Assembly: GCF_905220365.1 (NCBI RefSeq)
Contig: NC_061135.1
Span: 5,423,501 to 5,487,500, forward strand
Reading direction: 5' to 3'
DNA length: 64,000 nt
Source: Vanessa cardui
Taxonomy: Eukaryota; Arthropoda; Insecta; Lepidoptera; Nymphalidae
Part shown: positions 23,455-33,838 of the stretch, piece after piece
Numbering within the stretch: position 1 is the first letter of the stretch
Layout: each line of letters begins with the position of its first letter
Notes under the pieces: model-generated
Database searches by the model: none
What the model saw: the letters and a program-made list of their open reading frames with translations, nothing else
Told to the model about the DNA's origin: nothing
Program-made: the position numbers and the translations under genes

Positions 23455-23633
23455 ATATTAATATTATAAATGTGAAAGTGAATCTGTGTGTCTGTTTGTC
23501 GCCCTTTCACGACCAAACCGCTGAACCGAATTTGATGAAATTTGGCATGAAACTTGAACTCCAAAAAAGGACATTTTATGTCTACCACATGAACACCGAC
23601 ACTCTACAAAGCAAATCCACGGGTGATTACCAG
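23455..23633 (+). mobile_element. Helitron-like repeat, family C
   Basis: It begins TATTAATATTATAAATGTG, runs through TTTCACGACCAAACCGCTG and TTGATGAAATTTGGCATG, and ends near AAATCCACGGGTGATTACC, where the expected CTAGT has changed. The open frames on both strands here come from the repeat. Confidence 0.7.
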
Positions 23634-23760
23634 TTCAAATATAAACCTAAGATTAGATTAATCATGGTATATTTTTGAAAAAATTAGACCACTTCCGCTG
23701 ATGAAACTCGAACTAGCAAGCAAACTTCGCAGTAGATATTTGTGCAAGCGTGTTCAAACA

Positions 23761-23991
23761 CTAATGCGCTCTTAGTCCTTCTGTTTCTGATGAGAAGACA
23801 ATTCGAAACGATTGGAGAGCAATAAGACACAGGAGTGCCACTAACACTGTCACACTATTTACTGCTGCTACGACGATTTTCTTAACTGGTACCCCATAAC
23901 TTTTATTGACTAAATAATTGGAAAGCTCATTGTAATCTGCTGTCGATATATTTCCGTTAATATAAAAAGAAGTATTTGCTTTCAAATATGC
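23761..23991 (-). CDS. probable last coding exon of a single-pass membrane protein
   Basis: A 76-codon frame ends in TAG at 23761-23763. It opens at 23991 directly after TTTACACAG, a 3' splice-acceptor-like sequence, with no ATG at its start; that fits a downstream exon. The peptide has three N-glycosylation sequons (NTS, NIS, NKS) in its first 31 residues, then a hydrophobic helix (about residues 39-59, IVVAAVNSVTVLVALLCLIA), then a short tail ending EGLRAH. This is the layout of the end of a type I membrane protein with a small cytoplasmic tail. Upstream exons would lie to the right; I could not identify them. I do not recognise the family. It is not part of any repeat in the window. Confidence 0.45.
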   Translation of the reverse strand, partial: AYLKANTSFYINGNISTADYNELSNYLVNKSYGVPVKKIVVAAVNSVTVLVALLCLIALQSFRIVFSSETEGLRAH

Positions 23992-24183
23992 CTGTGTAAA
24001 ATATCGTATGTTGTTATAATATCGGTATTAAAAATAATACTATGTATCGCTATATTTCGGCTATTCTATCTTCGAAGAGACGAATATATCAGTGCAATAT
24101 GAAAGGCGCAAATAGATTGTTAAGAAAATATGTTGTTGGCTTCTTAAACTGTGAAAACATACGACGGTAGAGTTTGATTCTGT

Positions 24184-24226
24184 AATTTAAAATACGTAAT
24201 CTTAAATCGATTACGTATTTTAAATT
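24184..24226. repeat. perfect hairpin, 18 bp arms
   Basis: Arms 24184-24201 (AATTTAAAATACGTAATC) and 24209-24226, exact complements, around a 7-base loop. Confidence 0.8.
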
Positions 24227-24789
24227 TGAATATATTATCACTCAAATTAAAAACTAGACAAGATATTATATAACAACAAAAGCTATGCGCAAATAAATTG
24301 AACATACGAATATTTGAATACCTCAGATAAAAAATCGCAGCATTCTATTCTTTATGTCTTTGGGGATAAGAATCAAAATATTTGTATAATATAAGGACGT
24401 ATAATTTCCATTGTGAAATAGCAGCAGGTGGAAAATAGTATTGAATTTAAACGATTTCTCTCATAGACTGTAAATAAAGGATTTTACTAGTTTCTTTATC
24501 ATTCTTATTTGTTATCCACCATTATACGATATATCAATTTAGACATATTTAGAATATGTTGTAGTTACAATTTTTGCAGCACTAAACTCACTGTTCAATA
24601 ATTTTTTTGTTATTTAGTTTTAATTTTTCTCGTCGGTTCGTAGATTATTTGTATATTTTAATGATGATTTTACAAATAATATGCGTTCTTTTTTTTTATT
24701 CTTTCACTGAGGTAATCAAAATTTTAAAGAGAAGGTTTTGTTATATTAAATTAATCTTAAATTCGTAGATATCTATAATAATTTAAAAA

Positions 24790-24847
24790 AATATACATTA
24801 TAAATGTATATTCAATAAAAACTGACTATACATTTATAATGTATATT
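24790..24847. repeat. perfect hairpin, 21 bp arms
   Basis: Arms 24790-24810 and 24827-24847 are exact complements with a 16-base loop. Each arm contains a nearly self-complementary TATACATTATAAATGTATA-type string. Confidence 0.8.
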
Positions 24848-26558
24848 CTAAACATTACTTAGTTAAAGGAATTTGAAATAGAATTGTATATTACGCTTCT
24901 CTTTAAATTGAATTTTACATTTTCCTCACAACAAATTTTTGTTTAATGTACTTATTTTTCCTTATAAAGAGATTTAGAATAACTCCCAAGCGTTACGCCA
25001 GTCTAATATATTTATATTGTGATATCAGCTCACAAGCTTTATACTCTTTGTAAACAGCGACTGCTTTTGTGTACCTTATAATATTTTAAAAGAACAAATA
25101 ATAAACACAACTATTATATCTTTCTTTTGATATCTAATCATAATTTTACCATAATATTTTACATACAAAAGTATTTTTAATTTTCCCAATTAAAGAATCG
25201 TAAAAATTCGGTAGTGTGTTTAAGAACTTACACAAAATATGATCATACATCTGGTTATACAGCAAATTTCCTTAAATGTGGCCAATCTAATAGGAGACCA
25301 ATAAACGACAGAAAAACCCAACATCCTTTTATCGGGCCGACCTTAAGTTTGTATCCTAATCCTCGATATCGATGGCATTAAACCAAGCAAACTAACCAAC
25401 AAGGCAGTCGATACAAAACTAAACTAACAGGGAAAGCTAATTATTTCATAGATAATTTTGACCCTTATATTAACTCGCAACCGTTTTGACGAACACATGC
25501 AATCAGTATCGAATTCAAATTGAATTCGTTTATAATTGCGAGTATATCGAAACATTGGTATTGTGTACCATTCCATAATCCCACCATCAGATTTAACTGA
25601 TAGAATGAACTTTATGATTGCGCGTGTGTTTGGCCTACCCGGTTATGTTTTCAAATTAAAATAATCGTTATTGCCATAGACAACCATTTGTTTAAATGTT
25701 ACACATACAGATTTTCCCAGAATTTATTTTAAACGGACATGCAATACAATATTAATACAGGCGTTATATTTCCATTGTAGAATTAGTAACTAGGTTATAC
25801 GTTTTCATGTCCTGATTTTGTACACCCACTACGTGTAAGTACATAAGTATTTATATTGATTTTCTGTCAAGGCATGCACATTAGTATACCGAAATTTTGA
25901 TGTGTAAAGCCGGTCCAGCGCCAACGCTGTTTCCAGTTGGGTCAAATTGCCCATCGGATTTTAAGATAGAGGGAATATAAACTACAAATAAGTTGCTTAC
26001 ATAAGGAAACACTAAAATATCACCTTACTATTGTGTGAATCGACCCGATGACCGAATCCGGCAGAAACACATTGTTCGAATTTGAGATATATTCTTAATT
26101 AAAAAATAAAAAACATCCATTAAAGATAATTTATATAAAAATGGATGGTCATTTAAATTTTGTATAAATATTATGAGTTTATATTGAAATTTAGCAAAGC
26201 GTCTCATTATTCATCCTTGCTTATTCAAACGCGTCCGAGTGGCTTGTAAGCATATCATTAGTATTACCTAGCAATATTCTCGTTAATTTTAGACAATTTT
26301 AACCTTTATTGCTTACATTTTAAGATCCATGTATGCTGACGCGTTGAATTTATGTACGTACCTTGATTAAATTTGCATTAGATCACTTTCGTTTAAGCGG
26401 CAAATGGTTCAAGTCTGTATTGCGTGTTAGCAAAGGCAACAGCGAGGTGTAATTGAAATTAAATAAATCAGGCTTAAATTACGAATAAATACTTCTAATC
26501 TAAATAATAGGTTTACATTATTGTAATAATTTATATAGTTTCTTAGAAACCAACGGTC

Positions 26559-27052
26559 ATAGCTGGTGGAACGACTTTGTACAAACCTAGTCGGGGTAGG
26601 TACCACCCAGTCATCATATATTAGTATCTCTTTGTTCCGGTTTGAAGAGTGAGTGTGCCAGTATAACTGCAGGCGACAAGTGCAACAAGAGAAATAGCAT
26701 CTCAGTTTCTACGGTTAGTGGAGTATCATTACATAATATAAACCAAAGTCGCTTACCGCTGTTTGTCCCTATGTATGCTTAGATCGTTAAAATTACGCAA
26801 CGTTCTTTGATGCGTTTTTTTGTTTTTAATGGATGGAGTCTATTTCGAGAGGAAGGTTTTGTTTATAATACATGGACAATATACTAAAGAAACATATGAT
26901 AATGATAATTTTAAAAGTTTCGTAAAGTAGTATATTTCAGAATCAGTATTGCACCCGTGAGAAGTATAAAAATAGTGGATTAAAATTTCATACGATTACA
27001 ATGTCTATTGTCAGTGGTAACCACTAACCATGTGTTCCATTTTACTGCCTTT
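26559..27052 (-). repeat. dispersed repeat, family G, split by a Helitron-like insertion
   Basis: The first part is 26559-26725 (GGGTAGGTACCACCCAGTCA, GTTTGAAGAGTGAGTGTGCC, TACGGTTAGTGG) and the second 26966-27052 (CGATTACAATGTCTATTGTC, AGTGGTAACCACTAACCATG). The order matches family G in reverse, interrupted at the point where the family F copy starts. Confidence 0.65.
26726..26965 (+). mobile_element. Helitron-like element, family F, truncated, nested in family G
   Basis: It starts A|TCATTACATAATATAAACC and ends at GTATTGCACCCGTGAGAAG without the last ~15 bp, so CTAG is lost. The host repeat resumes immediately after it. Confidence 0.7.
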
Positions 27053-27585
27053 TCCATTATCGTAATTTCCTACGTGCTAACAAATACTATTTTAGTCACA
27101 TTTAAAAAGTTCTTAAATCATTCTGACGGAGCAAGTAAGTGAACTAAACGCGTAACATATGGCTCCGTTATTTGTTCCAGTTCGTCGGAGTTTGAAAACT
27201 AAAAAAAAAATATGCGGTAGAATCTGTTTTAAAGTTTTCACAGAAAAAGTGTTTGGCTTGAAGATTTAACAATGTCTAACAGTTTATTAAATTTTTAAAT
27301 ATTAAATTAGTTTTTATAAAAAAGGCTCCAATTTTTTGTATTAAATAAGTAAATACATACTTTTAAATTAAAAATTATAGGTGGGAAGGAAACACAAGGC
27401 TACGTTTGCGTAGGTATAACTCCCTGTTTATCACGGCAAATTTAATTCATTCATCCCCTTAATATTTTCTATTGCCAAACATTACCCCAAATGATAAGAA
27501 AATTTGACACTTGAATAACATGTACGAAATTATTTCACTTGTATTATATTACCGCTTATTCCATTTTCTAAAAATAAAAATAATC
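27053..27585. other. unassigned AT-rich DNA
   Basis: No gene or shared repeat. Confidence 0.4.
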
Positions 27586-27836
27586 TATATTAATATTATA
27601 AATGTGAAAGTAACTCTGTATGTCTATTTGTCTGTCACTCTTTCACTACCAAACTACGGAACAGAATTTGATAAAATTTGGTGTGAAGCAAATTTGAACT
27701 CCAAGGAAGGACATGGCTATATGCTATATGCTATATGCTATATGCTATATGCTATATGCTATATGCTCTATGCTATATGCCTAACATATGAGTTCCCTAA
27801 AACGCGAGCAAAGCCGTGGGCGACAACGAGTAAATA
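27586..27836 (+). mobile_element. Helitron-like repeat, family C, with internal 7-bp tandem expansion
   Basis: It starts TATTAATATTATAAATGTG and ends GCGAGCAAAGCCGTGGGCG then ACAACGAGT (CTAGT with one change). Between AAGGACATGG and CCTAACATATG it holds 27716-27780, about nine copies of ATGCTAT. In other copies that position has a short GGCTA..ATGCC stretch without repeats. Confidence 0.75.
27716..27780 (+). repeat. heptanucleotide tandem repeat (ATGCTAT)~9
   Basis: Eight full units at 27721-27776 plus partial units on each side. One unit has C for A (ATGCTCT). Confidence 0.9.
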
Positions 27837-30349
27837 TTAGTTTTTTCTATTCCCGTTGTGGTTAACTGTCTGTGTTGCCAGATCGATCGTAAAAGGTTGC
27901 GTAGGTCATATAGCAATTGATCTGTGTAAAAGCTTTCACATCTAGATTGGGATGGCGTTGGGACCCTAGAGGGCATCAATCCTAGCTATGAAGAGTAACA
28001 AAATTGTCAGTATTATCACGTCATAAAATCTACTTTAGACAAATACAAAAAAAAAAACACACGCTATGAAACAATTTTTTTTTCTTTTTTCTGTGGCTTC
28101 TCTCTGCCGCTGCCACCAAACTCAACTAGAACTAGCTGATTGTATAAAATATATTATTGTCTTCATATAATTGTGGTAACAAAGTCATTCTGTTTCATTT
28201 TCAACTCTCATAGCCTTATTATTGATGATATCGTAAAGTAAGTAAAAAAATTACGAGATTTCGACGATTACGAGTATCCAGTTCCTAGCTGATTTCTTCG
28301 AGCCAAAGACTTCTTCATTCAATAGCCCAATATTTTTTCTTTAGTTACAGGCACCCAATAAGGCAGTTAAAGAGCAATAATGATTAATATATTTTACAAA
28401 TTATCTATAAGTATAAAGGTATCTTACTACATATCTAAAGGCGTTTCCTAACAGCGAATAATAGCAACGCATTCGCCCCCTAAACGGGACATTCATTATG
28501 TATGCCTGTAAACAAAAGCAGGAATATTAATGTTGCTGAAATGAGCATTGTTTAACTGAAGTTAGAAAGTTTAAAGAAAATAGCACAAAAGAAAAGGCAT
28601 TCGCGTTAACTTTTGCTGCGGTAACTTCCATAAACTTTAATTTTACGGTTGAAAATTTGCATTATTCGATTTTTTTTTTCAATTTTGTTATGCTCGCTCT
28701 TCTCAAACAAATTGAAATCTTTCTCAAAGCAAGGATTCAATTAAGATTAAAACTATCTATCAAAATATTTACTGAGAATTATTTTTTAATCAGCGTGTTA
28801 AAATGCTTTGCTGTACGAGTTACTTGTTTCATGTTGACAAAAAATCGACTGAGTATTGCCATGTTAAAATAAATAAATTATACCAGGCAGAACAGACTAG
28901 TTTTTAATTCTCTTAGTAAAACAAAATTTAATGCCTAGCTGGACTAGTGGCCATATATAGGCTTAATATGTTATATATGCTTTGTTAGGCTGATAAAGGT
29001 CTTGAGTTTTTGTAACCAAAAATTCGTAAGTGGTTCTTAGTCTGAAAGTTGGACGTGTATTTAGATTTAATTGAATATAAAAATTACGGAGAAGGAGTGA
29101 GGGCCAATACTCTTGCAACATCCTTCTTGTAAATCAGCTATACAAACAGTATAATAAAATAATATAATAAAAATGGATGTAATAAGATTATTTTTTATTT
29201 ATTTTTCACAAAGAAAATGTACTCATTAATTTTAATACAATGCCCGCAATTATTTTCAAAGGTTACCCTTAACGAAAAATCGTGTAATCAGTACAAGCAT
29301 AATTTCTATCTCAAAATTGGTAATTCTATTCAAATAATGTTGTACTAATTCCCTTTTTATTTTAAAACATTTGATCTTAATATCGTGGGCTGTGCTTATT
29401 ATAAAATTTTAAATAAAAAAAGGCCTTGAATCTACATGAGAGATTCTGGCTATGAGCGGAACAATTGCACGGCTTGTCGTGCGACATTGTTTCAATGTTT
29501 ACACTGAGTCTACTCACATGTTTGTTGGTCAAACACACGCTACGGTAACTGCTCGGTTTCAGTTACAATTGAGTTGAAAATAGGAAACTCATTGTCTCAA
29601 ATCTTTTACAAATAAGAATTATTTATCTCTTGTAATACTTCATAAATATTTTGTAACATATTACAATTTTACATAAGATATATTTTTATATTTGTACGCT
29701 ACGTACACTATGGAAAAGCTTTAACCTATATTCAATTTTAATGAATCGATAAGAATCAAGCAATTTTCACGAAAAACGCATATATAAAAAACCTAGGCTA
29801 TGTGCCCTAGGATTTTATACATGCCTTTCTCGTGCATTTTACCAATTCTCTGACGGAATTCCTGTAAATTCCGCCAGTAAATTGGTAAAATCGCATTCCC
29901 ATTACTAAGAAAAATTTCCTTTGTTTCAGAACGTAAACGTTTTCACAGCAATGCCACCCCTACACATTACATAGTTCACGCACGAGAATGTCCATCCTTT
30001 TGACCCAGTTCTGAATGCTGAACTTCATAATTACTAAGACTTCATACAAGAGTTCAACATCAGCGTTTAGCCCATTTAAACATCTAAAGTGTTAACTTGA
30101 AATTGCAAAGTGTTCTGAACAAAAATACGGTGAATTCTGTCGTTATTTATGTGTGTTATTTGTGGAATCTTTGTAAGCTTCAAGTTTCATCAACATATAT
30201 GATGCTTGCAATAGTAACTCTGTTAGCTTTTTACGTCATCATGACTGCAATACTTGAATTGACTGAGGAATCTATACATACAATAAAATTAGAGTGTCTG
30301 TTTGTAATATTAAAATAACCCCTTTTTAGTCGATGCATATGTAACTACG
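27837..30349. other. mostly unassigned DNA with two GC-richer patches
   Basis: 27841-27990 contains TCATATAGCAATTGATCTGT and TCTAGATTGGGATGGCGTTG; its minus strand may be an old retroelement coding fragment, unproved. 29400-29600 is GC-richer and holds an uninterrupted minus-strand frame of about 70 codons without an early ATG. 29920-30000 has the acceptor-like TTTCCTTTGTTTCAG (plus), followed by short open frames. Confidence 0.3.
29836..29891. repeat. imperfect hairpin, 25 bp arms
   Basis: Arms 29836-29860 and 29867-29891 pair at 22 of 25 positions around the 6-base loop CCTGTA; the stem includes ATTTTACCAATT and CGGAATT blocks. It ends about 38 bp before an acceptor-like TTTCCTTTGTTTCAG. 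Confidence 0.7.
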
Positions 30350-30412
30350 CTACATATAACAAAATATTTTTTTTTACAATTTTTGTAAAAAAAAATATTT
30401 TGGTATATGTAG
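30350..30412. repeat. long hairpin, 30 bp arms
   Basis: Arms 30350-30379 and 30383-30412 pair at 29 of 30 positions with a 3-base loop. The stem is CTACATATA plus AAAATA and a nine-base T run. It directly precedes the family D repeat. Confidence 0.8.
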
Positions 30413-30534
30413 TTGTGGTCTGTCTATCTGTTTGTTCCGGCTAATCTCTGGAACGGCTGATATAACAGGGAGTAACTTTTTTCTTGGTAAATTCAAACGC
30501 GTTTGTACGCGTTTGAGTTCGCGGGCATAGCTAG
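30413..30534 (+). mobile_element. Helitron-like repeat, family D
   Basis: GTTTGTTCCGGCTAATCTC and TGGAACGGCTG, then AACGCGTTTGTACGCGTTTG and the end GCGGGCATAGCTAG|T. The CTAG|T end with an adjacent GC-rich stem resembles families C and F. The 5' end is uncertain and may include the hairpin at 30350. Confidence 0.5.
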
Positions 30535-30763
30535 TAAGAAAAAAGATTAAGGATATAAGGGCAAATATAAACGTGGGCATTTGTAAAACTCTAGTTCTTG
30601 ATAAACTAATAAATAGCATCAATCATATTCGAAATTCGAAAATAATTCGTTGCGAAAAATTTCGCTAATATATTATTACATAGCGATAACATTGTGCAAA
30701 TCTATTAGGCTAGAAATAAAACCATAATCACAACCCAATGATGCTCTCGTAAGCGATTCAGCC

Positions 30764-30886
30764 ATGGAGACCATTCTCAAGGGAGACGAGCCAATAGTGG
30801 AGGGCATAATATACACAAATGTGTACATAAACACAACTCTCTATTTCCTCTCTCTCATAAATCGATGGTTTAACATGCTTTCCGAG
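30764..30886 (+). CDS. possible first coding exon, unknown protein
   Basis: ATG sits in a good context (GCCATGG). 41 codons follow, ending exactly at GAG|GTACGTAAAT, a near-consensus 5' splice donor, so the exon would end in phase 0. A TAA lies in frame upstream (near 30730). Codons lean to C/G at third positions (ACC, CTC, AAG, GAC, GAG) against an AT-rich background, and no repeat family covers the segment. The peptide (METILKGDEPIVEGIIYTN at its start, hydrophobic NTTLYFLSLI further on) is not a family I recognise. Later exons would lie beyond the LINE at 32-36.5 kb. Chance remains possible. Confidence 0.3.
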
Positions 30887-31054
30887 GTACGTAAATGTAA
30901 GAATTTAGTAGGTACTGATTGTTGCGGGCTAAGAATCCAATTTCTGGACAGAAATAACCCAATATTTTTAGGTGTTTGCCCTAATTGACCATTCCTATAT
31001 GCAGCATTAAAACCTAGCCTAGACTATTGAGGCATTCAGAGAACTCTATAATAT

Positions 31055-31180
31055 ATAGATATATAATCAAATCAAATCGAAATAGACTTTATTCAAGCAG
31101 TCTTTAACAAGTTTAGTACTTTTGAATCGTCATTTAAGAAAAGAACCAGCAAGAAACTCAGTAATTACTCTTTTTTAAAA
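31055..31180 (-). repeat. LINE 3'-end repeat, family E-like, with tandem tail
   Basis: The plus strand reads TAATCAAATCAAATCGAAAT, AGACTTTATTCAAGCAG, TACTTTTGAATCGTCATTT, AAAGAACCAGCAAGAAACTC. Read on the minus strand it ends in AATAAAG and a (GATTT)-type tandem tail, as in LINEs of the CR1/jockey group. Heavily 5'-truncated. Confidence 0.6.
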
Positions 31181-31651
31181 TGTAAAAATACAAAGACATG
31201 TCAGTTACATGTATATAATTATGGTAATGTATAAGGTGACATTAATTTAATTTATTAATGAGCATTGATGTCAGATTAACCGCAAGTTGCCTGCGGTTGC
31301 GTCAAACCGCAAAACCACTGTAATACATGAAATAAGCTGAAACTAAATAAATTTAATTAGCTCATAAACTATATACAATGTTTCTATTATCTCACTCATT
31401 TAGACGTAACTCTGCATTATACTTTCCATTTATATTAACAGATTCATCACAAAACGCTAGCTCATTTAGTAAAATTACCAAATTAGTATTAAGCCTTATT
31501 ATCTTTTAATAACAATAATACGATAAACGCTTTGTATTCGGCGGATAAATATATAATTTAATTAAATTATAAGAAAATATCTTGCTCATAGTATTCCATT
31601 GTATTTAACTTCAAAAATATATTTTGTTCGAAGTTATTATTTAATTATAGA

Positions 31652-31700
31652 CCGGGAGATGATAATGACATTATCATTCAATATCATTATCATCTCCCGG
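31652..31700. repeat. perfect hairpin, 17 bp arms
   Basis: CCGGGAGATGATAATGA (31652-31668) and its exact complement (31684-31700) around a 15-base loop. Confidence 0.85.
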
Positions 31701-31754
31701 CTTATTAGTATAATTATATTATTATTTACAAAAATATTCTAGAAGAACTTTTGG

Positions 31755-31776
31755 CCTAGTATATTATTATACTAGG
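31755..31776. repeat. perfect hairpin, 9 bp arms
   Basis: CCTAGTATA and TATACTAGG around TTAT, 55 bp after the hairpin at 31652. Confidence 0.7.
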
Positions 31777-32064
31777 TATTACGGTTATAGTAACTATTAC
31801 ACTATGTAAACATGATTTTTTTATTCCTTCAACGCTTATGTTCCAAGCGCTGAAGGAGACGCTAAGTTAGGTTAGGTACTAAAGGGGAATTGGCGTACAG
31901 TCAACGAAATGTTAACGAATTTTTATAGAGCATACAAAATTAAACCGAGCAAATTTGTCAAGTACAGTCGAGAAGAATAAAAGGTTAGATGAATGTGAAT
32001 CCGAAGATCACGAGTTCAAATCCTTTATCTTAAGTGTTTATAATTCATTTCACTTGCCGGTGAA

Positions 32065-32103
32065 AATTTTATTTTTATTTTTATTTATTTATTTATTTAT
32101 TTG
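32065..32103 (-). repeat. simple-repeat 3' tail of the LINE
   Basis: Minus strand (AAAT)n passing into AAAATAAAAATAAAATTTT. It marks the 3' end of the element next to GGTTCTCC on the plus strand. Confidence 0.75.
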
Positions 32104-32335
32104 GTTCTCCAACAATGTGTACACTAACTATATACAATTTTCAATGAATAAACCTTAAAACTAAGTGTCACAATTATTTACAGGAGAACACAGCATGCAC
32201 GAATTATTTAGCGGAACAACATTTTATTACTTATCATATATTATACAAAATATATTAAACATAATGAAACAAAATCAAAGTGAAATAAAAAAAACAAAAA
32301 CAAAAAAGAGCGTAAATAAAATGAAATGGTAATTT

Positions 32336-33838
32336 CTATTTTAGTACTATATTTTTTACTGATCTTATGGATGTAGTAGTTAAATCAATACTATCTTGGT
32401 ACTTAGAAAATACATTATACATTCTTGATAGAGGACTGTACAATTTAAGGTTAGTATAATGTCTAGACTGACAGAACAGATGTAGATTACATGACCTTGG
32501 CAGTCTGGAAGGAATACGAAAATTAATTTTTTTTAATAGGTTGGGATCATTTAAAGATCCCGTAACAATTTTGGTAAGAAATATTAAATCCAAAAAATTT
32601 CTGCGATTAGACAATGTCGCAAAATTGAAATAACTAAGACGATCCTGATAGGAAGTAAGTTTTCTTTTTAGATTACAACTATAAGTTAAATGCCTCATAA
32701 ATTTCATTTGAATATTTTCAATTCTGTCAACGTAGTATTTATAATGAGGAGACCAAACCACAGATCCATATTCTAGGTGACTCCGTACCAAAGAATTATA
32801 CATAATTATTTTAGTAAATGGTACCTTAAAGTTTTTACCTTCTCTTATTAAAAATCCTAAGTTTTTAGTTGCCTTTAAAATTATTGTATCTATGTGTTTA
32901 TCAAATTTAAGTTTTTGATCAAAGAAAATGCCAAGGTCACGTATAGAATCTACTTCTTCAAGGTAATTCCCATTTAAATGATATCTAGTTAAAATCGTAT
33001 TTTTATTTCTCGTGAATTTAATATGTTTACACTTATTCACGTTTAGAGACATTTTATTTTTTGTACACCATTCGGACAATCTATTTAAGTCGTCTTGGAA
33101 TAAAATAGAATCTGAGATATTACGAATACGAGCGGAAGCCTTTAAATCGTCTGCGAATAGGTAAATAAGTGAATTTTTGAAACAATGATTGATATCGTTT
33201 ATGAAAACCGTAAACAGATATGGACCTAAATGGGATCCCTGGGGAATACCTGAAGTTGCAACAAAGGATTCAGAACTATAGCCATTTACAATTACCCTAA
33301 GCCGACGCCGATATAGGTAGGAGCCCACCCAACACAGCAACGGATTTGATACACCGTATGATTGCAATTTATTAAGTAGGATGTTATGATTTACAGTATC
33401 AAAAGCCTTGCTGAAGTCCGTGTAAATTGCATCTACCTGAATTCTCTTATCAACAGCATCAATAAGATCCTCAGTATATGTCACCAAATTAGTGGCCGTC
33501 GATCTACCCTTAATAAAGCCATGCTGTGAGTCTAATAATAATTGAGCTAAATGCCAAGAAAGATGTGGGCATATAAGTTTTTCAAAGACCTTTGCTAGGA
33601 CCGAGAGGATAGCAATAGGTCTGTAGTTATTTATTAACGATTTATCGCCAGCTTTGTATATAGGTACGATTTTAGAATCTTTCCATAGTGTAGGAAAAGT
33701 GCCACTCTGTAAGGATTCATTGAATATTAAAGTTAAAGGCAAAGATAAAAATTCTGCAAGTTTTACAAAAAATATCGGGGGGATATTATCTGGCCCAGCT
33801 CCTTTTTTAATATCTAAACCTTTAAGTGTTTCTAGAAC
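32336..33838 (-). pseudogene. LINE ORF2, reverse transcriptase half
   Basis: This half is in the same frame as the endonuclease half and continues it after a single TAG at 33839-33841. The first ~31 codons after the stop encode a linker with GAGPDNIPPIF. The RT domain follows: NNYRPIAILS (fingers), GFIKGRSTATNLV, catalytic motif A in YTDFSKAFDTVNH, SGIPQGSHLGPYLF, and FADDLK with both catalytic aspartates. Then comes a thumb/C-terminal region with KKINFRIPSRLPRSCN and LYSPLSRMYNVF, typical of this LINE group. It makes cDNA from element RNA at the nicked target. All catalytic residues are intact, and the stop codon of the ORF is at 32336-32338. Confidence 0.93.

Larger units (their letters stand above)
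23992..26558. other. unassigned AT-rich DNA, possible intron
   Basis: 2.6 kb with no repeat copy recognised. If the exon at 23761-23991 is real, this is its upstream intron. Two perfect hairpins (24184-24226 and 24790-24847) are listed separately. Confidence 0.35.
31185..32064. other. unassigned DNA downstream of the LINE
   Basis: No gene. Hairpins at 31652-31700 and 31755-31776 are listed separately. The string GATCACGAGTTCAAATCC near 32010 resembles a pol III B box and may be a SINE remnant at the LINE insertion site. Confidence 0.35.

Noticed and set aside
27716..27780. CRISPR-like array
   Set aside because: Units are 7 bp with no spacers: a simple tandem repeat inside a mobile element.
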